Shown: positions 52,168 through 61,839, counted from the stretch's first letter. The stretch is 64,000 nt of DNA from Methanocaldococcus fervens AG86 (GCF_000023985.1 NC_013156.1:1166363-1230362); one strand, 5' to 3'. Made by a program: numbers and translations. Notes: generated by a model not told the origin, from the sequence alone.

Positions 52168-52554
52168 ATGAGAAGGGATGAATACTTTGAAAAATTATTG
52201 GAAGTTATTGAAGAGTTAAAAATTGAAGCAGAGGAAAAGCCAATCATTGTTGAAGGAAAAAGGGATGTGGAAAGCTTAGAGAAATTAGGTATTGAAGGAA
52301 CTTTTATTGTAATATCTAAAACTCCTGTTTATTTAATAGCTGATGAACTTGTAAGAAAGGGAATTAAAGAAGTTATCTTGTTGACTGACTTTGATAGAAG
52401 GGGTAGGCTATTAGCTAAAGCCATAGTAGAAGAGTTTAGACATAGAGGGATTAAAGTGAATACAAAGCTAAGACACGAGATATTTATTTACACAAATAGT
52501 GGAATTAAGGATATAGAGAGCTTGTTTTCATACGTCAATAAGAGGTCGTTCTAA
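52168..52554 (+). CDS. TOPRIM-domain protein (UPF0292 type)
   Basis: This 128-residue protein is a stand-alone TOPRIM domain. The glutamate motif is IIVEGKRDVESLEKLG and the acidic motif is LLTDFDRRGRLLAKAI; these bind Mg in topoisomerases, primases and nucleases. It probably acts on nucleic acid, but its target is unknown. The ATG at 52168 follows GGAAGATGACT; ATG 52162 is also possible. It lies 31 bases after the helical-repeat gene, so the two may act together. Confidence 0.85.
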   Translation: MRRDEYFEKLLEVIEELKIEAEEKPIIVEGKRDVESLEKLGIEGTFIVISKTPVYLIADELVRKGIKEVILLTDFDRRGRLLAKAIVEEFRHRGIKVNTKLRHEIFIYTNSGIKDIESLFSYVNKRSF

Positions 52555-52642
52555 TAAAAAACAGAGAATTAGAAATTAATATATATGATGTCCTAAATAA
52601 TTAAAATGTGGAATAATAATATCCAATATGGAGTTGTCCAAT

Positions 52643-52876
52643 ATGAAAATAATAAAAAAAGTGCTATCCAATAGGGGGCAGGTGTCGATGGAAATTATCA
52701 TCTTAGCGTCTGCAGCCGTTTTAACTTCAATAATTGCTGCATATTTTTTTGTAAAATCCGTAAAAAATTCGGGGGAAGGGGAAAATAAAGTTGGGGAAAA
52801 GGCACAAAAATTTTTAAACGTTACTGAAAATAAATCCTCACATTTCGTGAGATTGTTAAATAATTCTAGTATATAA
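52643..52876 (+). CDS. Type IV pilin-like protein with class III signal (1)
   Basis: This 77-residue protein starts MKIIKKVLSNRGQVSMEIIILAS. The basic leader, GQVSME and hydrophobic helix are the class III (DUF361-like) prepilin signal cut before Gln, leaving a mature pilin of about 65 residues. The short tail is polar with NVTENKSS. The ATG at 52643 has GGAG about 10 bases upstream; ATG 52628 is in frame but has none. A second pilin gene follows on the same strand, so they are probably paralogues. Confidence 0.83.
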   Translation: MKIIKKVLSNRGQVSMEIIILASAAVLTSIIAAYFFVKSVKNSGEGENKVGEKAQKFLNVTENKSSHFVRLLNNSSI

Positions 52877-52997
52877 TTTAGGATCATGTTAATTAAATGT
52901 TTTATAAATCATGAAATTCAAAAATTATATATACTTTTACATTACAAATATTAACTGTACATAGTTAGATTTTAATTATGGTGTTGAGGTGGGTAAG

Positions 52998-53222
52998 ATG
53001 AAATTATTGAAAAAATTATTATCAAAGAAAGGGCAGTTATCAATGGAAGTTGGAGTTTTAGTCGCAGCTGCTGTATTAGTTGCAATTGTTGCAGGTTATT
53101 ACTATGTAAAAAATGCTAGTTCAGCAGCTCAAAAAGCAGGAACACAAGCTGAAAACTTCACAAATATTACTGAAGAAAAAACTACATCATACATTAATAA
53201 ATTAGATACCGAGGTACAATAA
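52998..53222 (+). CDS. Type IV pilin-like protein with class III signal (2)
   Basis: This 74-residue protein starts MKLLKKLLSKKGQLSMEVGVLVAAAVLVAIVAG, a textbook class III prepilin leader and hydrophobic stem. The tail ends NITEEKTTSYINKLDTEVQ, similar in layout to the preceding pilin (NVTENKSS). The ATG at 52998 follows GAGGTGGGTAAG. A TATA-like TTATATATA at 52925-52933 suggests its own promoter. A structural or surface-filament role is inferred. Confidence 0.88.
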   Translation: MKLLKKLLSKKGQLSMEVGVLVAAAVLVAIVAGYYYVKNASSAAQKAGTQAENFTNITEEKTTSYINKLDTEVQ

Positions 53223-53305
53223 ATTTGTTTAGCATATTATTTCTAATTATACTCTTACTACTTTTTTATTTATATTTTAATATTTTATTTTTTAAGAATC
53301 CAAAA

Positions 53306-53313
53306 TTTATATA
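53306..53313 (+). promoter_or_regulatory. TATA box upstream of dcd
   Basis: TTTATATA preceded by CCAAAA lies 43 bases before the dcd ATG. The predicted start near 53,338 gives a leader of about 18 nt that still holds the GGTGAT binding site. Confidence 0.6.
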
Positions 53314-53355
53314 AATATTTTATATTTAATATCAAATATTTTTGGTGATAGGTTT

Positions 53356-53967
53356 ATGATTCTTAGCGACAAAGATATTATTGACTATGTTACATCAAAA
53401 AGAATCATCATAAATCCATTTAATAGAAATTTCGTAGGACCTTGCTCATACGACGTAACCTTAGGAGATGAGTTTATAATTTATGATGATGAGGTCTATG
53501 ATTTATCAAAAGAGCTAAATTACAAAAGAATAAAGATAAAAAACTCTATTTTGGTTTGCCCATTAAATTACAATTTAACTGAAGAAAAAATCAACTATTT
53601 TAAAGAAAAATATAATGTTGATTACGTCGTTGAAGGAGGAATTTTAGGTACAACAAATGAGTATATAGAGCTACCTAATGATATATGTGCTCAATATCAG
53701 GGTAGAAGTAGTTTAGGTAGAGTTTTTTTAACATCTCACCAAACCGCTGGATGGATCGATGCTGGTTTTAAGGGAAAGATTACCTTGGAAATTGTTGCAT
53801 TTGATAAGCCAGTTATTTTATACAAAAATCAGAGAATTGGGCAGTTGATATTTAGCAAACTGCTCTCTCCAGCAGATGTTGGATATTCAGAGAGAAAAGG
53901 TTCTAAATACAGTTATCAGAAAACAGTGATGCCATCTTTAATACATTTGGATAATCATAAAAAATAA
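53356..53967 (+). CDS. dcd: dCTP deaminase / dUTP diphosphatase (bifunctional type)
   Basis: This 203-residue enzyme turns dCTP into dUMP, as shown for the M. jannaschii homologue MJ0430. Signatures are GPCSYDVTLGDEF near residue 28, YQGRSSLGRVFLTSHQTAGWIDAGFKG around 115-140, KITLEI with the catalytic Glu, and QRIGQLIF. The ATG follows GGTGATAGGTTT. It converges with argG. Assignment as bifunctional rests on the close family match. Confidence 0.93.
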   Translation: MILSDKDIIDYVTSKRIIINPFNRNFVGPCSYDVTLGDEFIIYDDEVYDLSKELNYKRIKIKNSILVCPLNYNLTEEKINYFKEKYNVDYVVEGGILGTTNEYIELPNDICAQYQGRSSLGRVFLTSHQTAGWIDAGFKGKITLEIVAFDKPVILYKNQRIGQLIFSKLLSPADVGYSERKGSKYSYQKTVMPSLIHLDNHKK

Positions 53968-53994
53968 ACAAAAAATAAAATTTAATTTAAAAAG

Positions 53995-55182
53995 TTACTT
54001 TCTCTTTTTTACCATTTCATACAACATTGCCTGCAGTCCATGATATTTAACCATTCCAGCTAACTCTCTCTGGTCAACATCTTTTTCATCAAATGAAACC
54101 ATCTCCTTACTATACAAAGCGTAAGGGCTTTCCCTACCAACAACCCTTGCAGTTCCACCAAATAACTTAACTTTAACCGTTCCAGTAACTCTTTCCTGAG
54201 TTTTATCAATAAATGCATCTAAATCCTCTCTTAATGGGTCAAACCACAATCCTTTATAGATTAACTCTCCATATATGCTATCAACAATTTCTTTAAATCT
54301 GAGTTCATCCCTTGTTAAAACTAACTGTTCTAAAGCTTTGTGGGCAGTTAATAATAAAACAGCTCCTGGACATTCATAGTTTTCTCTTGATTTTAAGCCA
54401 ATAATTCTATCTTCCATGATGTCTATTCTTCCAATACCATGCCTTCCAGCGATTTCATTAGCTTTCTTTATAAGATCAACTGGATTCAACTTCTCTCCAT
54501 TGATAGCTACTGGAACCCCTTTTTCAAATTTAATTTCAACAATTTCCTCCTCTTTATCTTCAACTGGGTTTTTAGTCCATGCGTATATCTCTTCTGGAGG
54601 AACAAAATCAGGATTTTCCAACTCACTACCTTCAATACTTCTTCCCCATAAGTTTTCGTCTATGCTGTATTTCTTACTTTCAGTAGGGATTGGAATGCCT
54701 TTTTCTTTTGCATATTCAATTTCTTCAACTCTTGTTAAGTTTAAATCCCTAATTGGTGCAATAATCTTTAAATCTGGGGCTTTAATTCTTATTGTTGTTT
54801 CAAATCTAAACTGGTCATTTCCTTTTCCAGTGCATCCATGAGCTACAGCTTCAGCTCCAACTTCTTTAGCGACTTCAATAACTTTATAGGCGATTAAAGG
54901 TCTTGCCAAAGCGGTTGATAATGGGTAGCCTTCATACATTGCATTTGCCTTTATAGCCTTGAATATATAATCTTTAACAAACTCCTCCTTTGCATCTATT
55001 GTGTAGTGTTTTAAAACTCCCAACTTTTTAGCTTTCTCTTCAACTTCTTTTATTTCTTCTTCTGGCTGTCCAACATCTACACAGACGGAAACTACTTTAT
55101 ATCCATACTTGTCTTCCAATAATTTTAAGCAACAGCTTGTATCTAGCCCTCCAGAATATGCTAAAACAGCTATTCTCTCCAT
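53995..55182 (-). CDS. argG: Argininosuccinate synthase
   Basis: ArgG joins citrulline and aspartate with ATP in arginine synthesis. The 395-residue protein starts [22 protein letters not shown] with the PP-loop, and has [31 protein letters not shown] and [19 protein letters not shown]. The ATG follows GAGGGATTGCC. It is monocistronic and divergent from wecC; an AT-rich 133-base gap lies between the two starts. Arginine also feeds PdaD in this genome. Confidence 0.96.
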   Translation of the reverse strand: MERIAVLAYSGGLDTSCCLKLLEDKYGYKVVSVCVDVGQPEEEIKEVEEKAKKLGVLKHYTIDAKEEFVKDYIFKAIKANAMYEGYPLSTALARPLIAYKVIEVAKEVGAEAVAHGCTGKGNDQFRFETTIRIKAPDLKIIAPIRDLNLTRVEEIEYAKEKGIPIPTESKKYSIDENLWGRSIEGSELENPDFVPPEEIYAWTKNPVEDKEEEIVEIKFEKGVPVAINGEKLNPVDLIKKANEIAGRHGIGRIDIMEDRIIGLKSRENYECPGAVLLLTAHKALEQLVLTRDELRFKEIVDSIYGELIYKGLWFDPLREDLDAFIDKTQERVTGTVKVKLFGGTARVVGRESPYALYSKEMVSFDEKDVDQRELAGMVKYHGLQAMLYEMVKKRK

Positions 55183-55315
55183 GGCAATCCCTCATAAATA
55201 TTTTATACTTTGTGAAGGTTAACTATAAACCTTAGGGTTTTTGTATTTTATGCTTAACTACTTTATGGATATATAATTATCCTTGAATGAAACAAATCTA
55301 TAAATTGGGGATAGA

Positions 55316-56593
55316 ATGGTAAAAGTGGAAAAAAACGGAAAAAAAGTATGTGTAATTGGTTTAGGATATATTGGCTTACCAACCGCTTCAATGTTGGCCA
55401 TACATGGGTTTGAGGTTATTGGTGTGGATATAAATGAGAAAAGGGTAGAGGAGATTAAAGAGTTAAGTTTTAAAACTACAGAAAAAGATTTAGTGACTTT
55501 AGTTAGAGGAGCTATAAACTCTGGAAATTTAAAAGTGCAGGCAACTCCAGATAAGGCAGATGTTTTTATTATCTGTGTTCCAACGCCATGTATTGAGAAT
55601 AATGGGGAAAAGAGATGTGATTTAAGCTATTTAGATAAAGCCATCGAAAATATAAAACCATATCTTGAAGATGGGAACTTAATAATAATTGAAAGCACAA
55701 TACCTCCAGGAACTACAGATGAGATTTATGAATCATTATCAAAAGATAAAAAAGTTTATGTTGCCCACTGCCCAGAAAGAGTTTTGCCTGGAAATATATT
55801 AAAGGAATTGGTTGAGAATGATAGAGTTATTGGAGGAGTTGATAAAAAATCTGCTGAAATGGCGAAGGAAATTTATGAAAGCTTTGTTACTGGAGAGATT
55901 TATTTAACTGACGCTAAAACAGCAGAGATGGTTAAGTTAATGGAAAACACATATAGAGATGTTAATATCGCTTTAGCTAACGAGTTTGCAAAAATTTCAG
56001 AAGAGATTGGTATTAATGTCTGGGAAGCAATAGAGTTGGCAAATAAACATCCGAGGGTCAATATTTTAAAGCCAGGACCTGGTGTAGGGGGGCATTGCAT
56101 AAGTATAGATCCATGGTTTATCGTTGAAAAATCAAAAAATGCCAAATTAATAAGAACTGCGAGAGAGTTGAACGATTCCATGCCGCTATTTGTTGTTGAA
56201 AAAATAAAAAAGATAATAAAAAAGGATAATGGAAAAGTTGCAATATTTGGAGTAACATACAAAGGTAATGTAGATGACACACGAGAAAGCCCAGCTGAGA
56301 AAGTTGTTGGTAAATTGATGGATGAAGGTTTTGATGTTAAATGCTATGATAAGTATGCAAGAGATTTTGTATATCCATTATTTAATTTAGATGAGGCTGT
56401 TGATGGGGCAGATATCATCATTGTGTTGGCTGAGCATGATGAGTATAAAAACTTCAGTGAGGACGAGATGAAACATATTGCCTCAAAGGTAAAAAATAAA
56501 ATAATCCTTGACACCAAAAATATAATAAATAGAGATTTATGGGAGAAGGCAGGGTTTAAAGTCTATGTATTGGGTGATGGAAAGAATGCATAA
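55316..56593 (+). CDS. wecC: UDP-N-acetyl-D-mannosamine dehydrogenase-type protein
   Basis: This 425-residue NAD-dependent sugar-nucleotide dehydrogenase oxidises the C6 hydroxyl of UDP-N-acetylhexosamine. The dinucleotide motif [16 protein letters not shown] is near the N-terminus, CVPTPC near residue 85, and the catalytic cysteine is in [12 protein letters not shown] near 259. The C-terminal domain has [17 protein letters not shown]. Products supply surface glycans. The exact substrate is judged from memory of M. jannaschii MJ0428. The ATG follows TTGGGGATAGA. The next gene overlaps its end by 8 bases. Confidence 0.88.
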   Translation: MVKVEKNGKKVCVIGLGYIGLPTASMLAIHGFEVIGVDINEKRVEEIKELSFKTTEKDLVTLVRGAINSGNLKVQATPDKADVFIICVPTPCIENNGEKRCDLSYLDKAIENIKPYLEDGNLIIIESTIPPGTTDEIYESLSKDKKVYVAHCPERVLPGNILKELVENDRVIGGVDKKSAEMAKEIYESFVTGEIYLTDAKTAEMVKLMENTYRDVNIALANEFAKISEEIGINVWEAIELANKHPRVNILKPGPGVGGHCISIDPWFIVEKSKNAKLIRTARELNDSMPLFVVEKIKKIIKKDNGKVAIFGVTYKGNVDDTRESPAEKVVGKLMDEGFDVKCYDKYARDFVYPLFNLDEAVDGADIIIVLAEHDEYKNFSEDEMKHIASKVKNKIILDTKNIINRDLWEKAGFKVYVLGDGKNA

Positions 56594-57056
56594 TCTAAAT
56601 AACGTATATTTAAAAGAGTGTATTCATTTCTTGGATAGTTGTATTAACGCGTTAAAAGAATTTGATTTAAGAACTTTTGTGTCGAGGTTTTATTATGCAA
56701 TGCTCTATCTACTAAATGCATTTGAATTCTATATTAAGGAGAATATAGATGATTGGCACAATAAAGATAGGTACGCAAATTTTAGCAAAAAGATTAGAAA
56801 CTTTTTAATGGACTTAAAGCTGTATAGGCACGCATCTGACTATATTTTATCTCCAAGACTGGAGCATGGAAAGCACTATGAAGAGCACTGGGAAGAGTTT
56901 AAAGAGAGCTACCTGAAATTAAAATTTTTTCATTATTTGCATATATTGAGGCAAGAACTTTATAGCTATAGATACAACCAACTCATCGCAATCATCATTG
57001 AAAAGCTTGAAATCATTGAAAAACTCTTAAAATTATATATAATGTTAGAGGAATGA
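56586..57056 (+). CDS. HEPN-like helical protein
   Basis: This 156-residue all-helical protein resembles the HEPN fold: [28 protein letters not shown] near residue 20-50 matches the helix with RFYYAM, and [11 protein letters not shown] near 95-105 offers an R-x5-H motif like HEPN ribonucleases. The ATG at 56586 follows GGTGATGGAAAGA; in-frame ATGs 56565 and 56577 lie upstream without good sites. It overlaps wecC by 8 bases and is followed by an unknown gene after 3 bases. It could be an RNase or a helper; this is inference from pattern. Confidence 0.65.
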   Translation: MHNLNNVYLKECIHFLDSCINALKEFDLRTFVSRFYYAMLYLLNAFEFYIKENIDDWHNKDRYANFSKKIRNFLMDLKLYRHASDYILSPRLEHGKHYEEHWEEFKESYLKLKFFHYLHILRQELYSYRYNQLIAIIIEKLEIIEKLLKLYIMLEE

Positions 57057-57059
57057 CCC

Positions 57060-57599
57060 ATGGAAAAATTAATAAAAATATTAAAACAATTTGGCATTTA
57101 CAATGAATATTTGAAAATTTTAGACGTAAATATCGACGGAGATAGGTATCTAACTATTTTAACGCCTACTACGTTAGATTGGATAGAAGAAGAGGAGATT
57201 GAGGAAATTTTAGAGGATGTTTTTAAAAATGTGAGGGTTAAGATTTCAAGACTTCCCTTAAATAAATTTATTAAGGTTTATTTGGAAAAAAACGTTAAAA
57301 ATAAAGCTTATGGGGAAAATATTGAAAATATTGAAATAGAAGGGGAAAATTATGCATTGTATATTGATTGGAAGAATAAAAAAATAATTATTCATAAATT
57401 CAATGGAAAGAAACCTATAAAAGAGAGTTGTAAGCTCTCATCAAATTGGGAAACAATGTGGGGGATTTGGGTTTTGGGGTTTGAAAGTAAAGAAAAGGCT
57501 AAGGAATTCGCTGAAAACCTTGCAGATGAAATCTATAAATATTATGTCATAGATTTTGATATAGAAGAGCATAGGAGATGTTTAAGTGAAGATAAATAA
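57060..57599 (+). CDS. Unknown protein next to the HEPN-like gene
   Basis: I do not recognise this 179-residue acidic protein. It has alternating strands and helices, two GEN-type turns ([19 protein letters not shown]) and a Trp-rich segment [14 protein letters not shown] near 140-153. There is no signal peptide, membrane segment or nucleotidyltransferase (MNT) motif. It starts 3 bases after the HEPN-like gene, with GAGGAATG as binding site, and the dapB start follows after 10 bases. The tight pair looks like a functional unit. Confidence 0.7.
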   Translation: MEKLIKILKQFGIYNEYLKILDVNIDGDRYLTILTPTTLDWIEEEEIEEILEDVFKNVRVKISRLPLNKFIKVYLEKNVKNKAYGENIENIEIEGENYALYIDWKNKKIIIHKFNGKKPIKESCKLSSNWETMWGIWVLGFESKEKAKEFAENLADEIYKYYVIDFDIEEHRRCLSEDK

Positions 57600-57609
57600 A
57601 GGTGGTAGA

Positions 57610-58434
57610 ATGATTAAAGTAGCAGTTACTGGAGCTTTGGGAAGGATGGGGAGCAATATAATCAAAACCATAACTCAACAAGATGATATGGAAGTTGTTG
57701 CTGCCTTTGAAGTTCCAAATCATCCAAAAAAAGGAGAAGATGTAGGGGAGTTAATAGGTATTGGGAAGATTGGAGTTCCATTGTCAACTGCAGATGAGTT
57801 AGATAAAGTTTTAAAAGAAACAAAGCCAGACGTTTTGGTTGATTTTACCATAGCTCATGCATGTGTTGAAAATGTAAAAATAGCCGCTAAAAATGGAGTT
57901 AATTTAGTTATAGGAACTACTGGGTTTACTGAAGAGCAGAAGGAAGAGATTGAGAAGGCAATAAAAGAAAATAACGTTGCTGCAGTAATATCTCAAAACT
58001 TTGCAATAGGAGTTAATATATTCTTTAAAACCTTGGAGTTTTTGGCTAAGAAACTTGGAGATTATGACATTGAGATTGTGGAAATGCACCACAGGTTTAA
58101 AAAAGACGCTCCTTCAGGAACTGCTTTGAGAGCAGCTGAGATTATAAAAGCAAATAGAGGAATTGATAGTGTTTTTGTATTCGGAAGAGAAGGGATGACT
58201 GGGGAGAGGAAGAAAGAGGAGATAGGAATTCATGCATTAAGAGGAGGAGATGTTGTAGGAGATCATACAGTTATATTTGCTGGAGATGGTGAGAGGATTG
58301 AGCTAACTCACAGGGCAAGTAGTAGGCAGGCATTTGTTAATGGCGTTATATTGGCTATAAGATACATCGCCAACAAAAAAGAAGGTATTTACAACACATT
58401 TGACGTTTTGGGATTGAATGAGATTAAATTTTAA
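57610..58434 (+). CDS. dapB: 4-Hydroxy-tetrahydrodipicolinate reductase
   Basis: DapB reduces the cyclised dihydrodipicolinate precursor in lysine synthesis. The 274-residue protein has VTGALGRMGSNI at the N-terminus, VLVDFTIAHACVE, GTTGFTEEQKEEI, and the catalytic EMHHRFKKDAPSGTALRAAE. I use ATG 57610 after GGTGGTAGA; the frame open from 57586 lacks a site. It ends the wecC-to-dapB run. Lysine synthesis and the preceding genes have no obvious link. Confidence 0.95.
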   Translation: MIKVAVTGALGRMGSNIIKTITQQDDMEVVAAFEVPNHPKKGEDVGELIGIGKIGVPLSTADELDKVLKETKPDVLVDFTIAHACVENVKIAAKNGVNLVIGTTGFTEEQKEEIEKAIKENNVAAVISQNFAIGVNIFFKTLEFLAKKLGDYDIEIVEMHHRFKKDAPSGTALRAAEIIKANRGIDSVFVFGREGMTGERKKEEIGIHALRGGDVVGDHTVIFAGDGERIELTHRASSRQAFVNGVILAIRYIANKKEGIYNTFDVLGLNEIKF

Positions 58435-58514
58435 ATTCTGAATATCAATTATTCAATCAATAGCCAAAAATTTTAAATAAGATAAGAGTTATTAAATAAA
58501 ATAGTCATTTTCTA

Positions 58515-58577
58515 ACCCTACCTCAAAGTAGGTAGGGTGCATATTTTTTACCGCACCCCATAGTGGGTGCGGTGCAT
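58515..58577. repeat. Tandem covarying hairpins
   Basis: Hairpin 1 (58515-58538) pairs ACCCTACCT with AGGTAGGGT; hairpin 2 (58550-58573) pairs ACCGCACCC with GGGTGCGGT. Both have 9-bp perfect stems and 6-nt loops (CAAAGT and CATAGT), and both are followed by GCAT. The period is 35 bases. Stem positions 4, 5 and 9 change as complementary pairs, so structure is conserved while sequence is not. The unit lies between the 3' ends of dapB and the THUMP gene. Role unknown. Confidence 0.78.
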
Positions 58578-58602
58578 CTATTAACAAAATTTAAAGATTA
58601 AG

Positions 58603-59700
58603 TTATTCACCGTTTAAGTTAGATTCTGTTTCTTCTTCTTCAGAGCTATTTTCCAAACTATCATCTAAATCTTCTCCACTATAAACTCCCCATAAAGCTA
58701 TTAAAGCGGCAGGAATGGCATGTTCAGTGGCAAAGGTCATGTGTGGGGCTAAATCTACTATATAGTCAGCAAATCTAAACAACCCTCTTGGAATTCCCTC
58801 CCTTGAACCACAAAATACAATAATTTCCCTCTTTTTTCTTAAATCATAAGATAATTTATCTTTAATTTTTGATAACTCGTCTCCTTTTGGGTCAGTAATT
58901 ATCAACAGCCTGTTATTCCTCCTCTTATCCCTAACAACCTGATATAAATCCTGAACAGTTACTGGAACTAACTTAATCTCAAATGGATAAGCTCTTTTTT
59001 GTATTTCATATCTTGAATGTTGCCCAATCTTAACTCCCTTAATAAACTCCATCAACTCATAGGCATTAACTTTTTCTTTTGGTGCTATAATTAACTCCTT
59101 AACTTCAAATCCTTGAGCTGCTCTTCCAATTGCCTCACCAAACCTCTTACATACAATTTTCTCCCCTAAATAAGGCATCTGCACAATGACAACTTTTTTA
59201 AATAATTCCCTTGCATTTCTCTTCTCTTTGGTGTATTTTTTGAACTTTTCTCCGGGAGTTATTGATATGTAAGTTTTATTTTTAAAAACCTCAACATGAA
59301 CAACCTTATCTGGATTGTTTAAATCAACTGAAGCGTTTGTTAAGTCCTTAATCTTAGCCCCCAAAACAATATTTACATCTGTTGAGCTAAAATCTTGTTT
59401 TCCTCTTTTTTTAGTTTCAACGGCAAAGGTCTCATCCTCTTTTATGTAATCTTTAATCTTCTCAGCTAAATTAACTATCTTATCAAAATCTGTCTCTGTT
59501 TCAAAATAAACTTTTAAAACCCTCTCAACCTCTGGAATCTCTAAGATTTTATCCTCAATATCTTCATCACTCTCAACTATAACAATCCCCTGATACCCAT
59601 CAGGAGAAATGATGTAATTAAAGTTATTAATAATTTCTTTTAAATTATTCACAACAATATTTTCAAAGCCCTTTTGTGTTTTTATAATGTATTTCTCCAT
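58603..59700 (-). CDS. THUMP-domain RNA-binding/SPOUT-like methyltransferase-type protein
   Basis: This 365-residue protein has an N-terminal THUMP-like region (to about residue 150, with ETDFDKIVNLAEKIKDYI, FAVETKKRG and KVVHVEVFKN) and a C-terminal alpha/beta domain with LIITDPKGDE, VFCGSREGIPRGLF and ADYIVDLAPHMTFATEHAIPAALIALWGV, similar to SPOUT enzymes. It likely modifies tRNA; the target base is not known to me. The tail is acidic (SSEEEETESNLNGE). The ATG at 59700 follows GAGGGATAATG. It lies 9 bases after the polymerase-like membrane gene. Confidence 0.8.
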   Translation of the reverse strand: MEKYIIKTQKGFENIVVNNLKEIINNFNYIISPDGYQGIVIVESDEDIEDKILEIPEVERVLKVYFETETDFDKIVNLAEKIKDYIKEDETFAVETKKRGKQDFSSTDVNIVLGAKIKDLTNASVDLNNPDKVVHVEVFKNKTYISITPGEKFKKYTKEKRNARELFKKVVIVQMPYLGEKIVCKRFGEAIGRAAQGFEVKELIIAPKEKVNAYELMEFIKGVKIGQHSRYEIQKRAYPFEIKLVPVTVQDLYQVVRDKRRNNRLLIITDPKGDELSKIKDKLSYDLRKKREIIVFCGSREGIPRGLFRFADYIVDLAPHMTFATEHAIPAALIALWGVYSGEDLDDSLENSSEEEETESNLNGE

Positions 59701-59712
59701 CATTATCCCTCT

Positions 59713-60837
59713 TTAAGAGTTTTTAATTCTCATATTTATATATAATAATAATGACAAAACTACTAAAAGCCCATAATTAATGCCTATTTCACAATAAGCT
59801 AATAATAAAGAGGCGTATATTGCATAGAGCTTTTTATCTCCCTCATATATAAATTTTGATACAGCCCCTAACAATATGGCAAATAAAATTCCAAAAATCC
59901 CAAAGTCGAGATATATTGTTCCAAATAAGGTTGTTGTAATATTATGAGGATATCCAAAGAGTAACTCTCCAATAAGTTGCTCTCCATTTGGAGTTAAAGT
60001 AATTTTCCCAAGAGTTAATATATTGCTTTCAACAATCTTACTAAGAACATACAAATCAAAATAAGCTCTATAACATAAAAGTTCTATTGGATTTAAATTC
60101 CAGTTTTGATTGGAAGATAATAATATAATTTTTCCCATAACTCCTAAAAAGATTAATAAAGCAAATGCCGATAAAACTATATATTTAAATGGAATGTTTC
60201 CATATCTATATACAATATAAGCAATAAAAAGTATTAAAACTCCAGCTTTATATCCTAATAGAACCAAAATCACAAACGCAATTATGAAATAAACTTTATT
60301 CTCAATACCTGCATAAATTAAAGCCCCCATGGATATTAATCTTAACGGTTCTGAATTAATAGCCATCCTTACCTCATAATTAAATAGAGGAATAGCCCCA
60401 TAAATAAAAACTATTAAAATAAAAGCAAGAACTCCAATCACAAAAAGTATGTCATTGAAAACTCTTTTTTTGTGGAATCTTATAAAGAATTCAACAATTA
60501 TAAGGATAAATAGCAAATAAATTATGGACAATAATAGCGAATGTGTAATTTTAAAAACTCCATATAAGGATAAAAATGATAAAAACAAAAAAGACAAATA
60601 TGCAGTATATTCATTAAATTTAATCTTTAAATTAAAAATAAATGGAAGAGAAAATCCAAGAATGAAAATTGATGCTATCCCTGCAACTTTAAATAAATTA
60701 TATAATCCAATTTTCCCCAAATATGGTAAAGCCAATATAAATATTGCCAAATGCCCAATTATAACAATAATAACGGGATGGAATAAATCTACCTCTTTAA
60801 TTTTTTTAGCTTTTTTGATAATATCGCATATATACAT
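59713..60837 (-). CDS. Polytopic membrane protein, oligosaccharide repeat-unit polymerase-like (2)
   Basis: This 374-residue protein has about ten to twelve hydrophobic segments and few charged residues outside a loop near residues 150-170 (RMAINSEPLRLISMG) and a longer one near 240-300 (NPIELLCYRAYFDLYVLSKIVES). This layout resembles Wzy/O-antigen polymerase-like proteins, but such families share little sequence and the call is tentative. It overlaps the previous, similar gene by 49 bases. A role in surface glycan assembly is inferred. Confidence 0.6.
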   Translation of the reverse strand: MYICDIIKKAKKIKEVDLFHPVIIVIIGHLAIFILALPYLGKIGLYNLFKVAGIASIFILGFSLPFIFNLKIKFNEYTAYLSFLFLSFLSLYGVFKITHSLLLSIIYLLFILIIVEFFIRFHKKRVFNDILFVIGVLAFILIVFIYGAIPLFNYEVRMAINSEPLRLISMGALIYAGIENKVYFIIAFVILVLLGYKAGVLILFIAYIVYRYGNIPFKYIVLSAFALLIFLGVMGKIILLSSNQNWNLNPIELLCYRAYFDLYVLSKIVESNILTLGKITLTPNGEQLIGELLFGYPHNITTTLFGTIYLDFGIFGILFAILLGAVSKFIYEGDKKLYAIYASLLLAYCEIGINYGLLVVLSLLLYINMRIKNS

Positions 60838-61838
60838 AATATCAACCCAAATAAATAGTAGGCAATTACATCAATATCTAAAATTCCACTTTCTATTGCT
60901 ATAAGTGTATAGGCAAATAATATCCCAAAAATTCCCAAATAAATCCCTTTTAACTCCTCTGCTAATTTGTAGAAAAATCCTAAAAATATCCCCAACATCC
61001 CAAAATATGGAATTATAGCCAAAGTTCCATAATCTCCTATAACTGCCCCAACTATTGTTGGTGTTATACTCACATTATAAATCCCTAATGTTTTAGCTAT
61101 AATGGTTCTCGCTCCATTACACAGTCCAAGATACGAAAACACTGCCGCATAATGAATATGTCCATTAAAAACACCATTAAAGTTGTTGAATATTATGTCA
61201 TAGATGCTCATAGTTAAGGCTATTCTTGATGTGATTGGATTTCCTTCCACTCCCAAAGCATACAACCTTAATATTGACAATCCCAACAAAATAACAAAGA
61301 CAAGAATTCCATATTTCAAAATCTCTCTGTTAGATATTTTATTTTTATAATACAAGACTACACCAACAGAAATTAACAAAACTAATACATTTGTCCTATA
61401 TCCAAGAAGCATAATTAGTATTGAAAATATAATCGTATATAACAAGATTTTTTTCTTATCAATATTAGAAGAAGCTACTACAATTGCCCAACCTACTAAA
61501 AAGAGATGTGATAATGTTGTAAAATATACATTTAAAAATTTTCTTGATAATGGATTAAATAAAGGGACATCCTTTACCCAAATTAAGTCAGATATTACTG
61601 CTATCAACCCAACTATCATTAAAAAAATTCCAAAATTATAATGCTTCTTTAAGTTTATTTTTAAATTCTCTTTATCTGTGCCAATTAAATAATATAACCT
61701 TTTACCAGCAATAAATGATAAATAAAAAAATATTGCCGAAAATAAAAAAACCATTGCTGAATTTATTGAAATGTCTGAAAATATTAAATAAATGCAAGAT
61801 AATATAACAAATACATGATGAAGCTCAATCTTCCTCAT
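60789..61838 (-). CDS. Polytopic membrane protein, oligosaccharide repeat-unit polymerase-like (1)
   Basis: This 349-residue protein has about ten hydrophobic segments and a periplasm-like loop with RLYALGVEGNPITSRIALTMSIYDIIFN near residue 205-232, echoing the RMAINSEPLRLISMG loop of the next gene, so the two are probably distant paralogues. The ATG at 61838 follows GGGATAAC, one base after the stop of the upstream gene; the longer frame to 61862 is rejected. Polymerase of repeat units is the best guess, with O-antigen-like families known to be highly divergent. Confidence 0.62.
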   Translation of the reverse strand: MRKIELHHVFVILSCIYLIFSDISINSAMVFLFSAIFFYLSFIAGKRLYYLIGTDKENLKINLKKHYNFGIFLMIVGLIAVISDLIWVKDVPLFNPLSRKFLNVYFTTLSHLFLVGWAIVVASSNIDKKKILLYTIIFSILIMLLGYRTNVLVLLISVGVVLYYKNKISNREILKYGILVFVILLGLSILRLYALGVEGNPITSRIALTMSIYDIIFNNFNGVFNGHIHYAAVFSYLGLCNGARTIIAKTLGIYNVSITPTIVGAVIGDYGTLAIIPYFGMLGIFLGFFYKLAEELKGIYLGIFGILFAYTLIAIESGILDIDVIAYYLFGLILCIYAILSKKLKKLKR

Positions 61839-61839
61839 G

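Noticed and set aside
52576-52887. Minus-strand open frame over pilin 1
   Set aside because: The plus-strand frame has a class III signal; the minus frame is a mirror of it.
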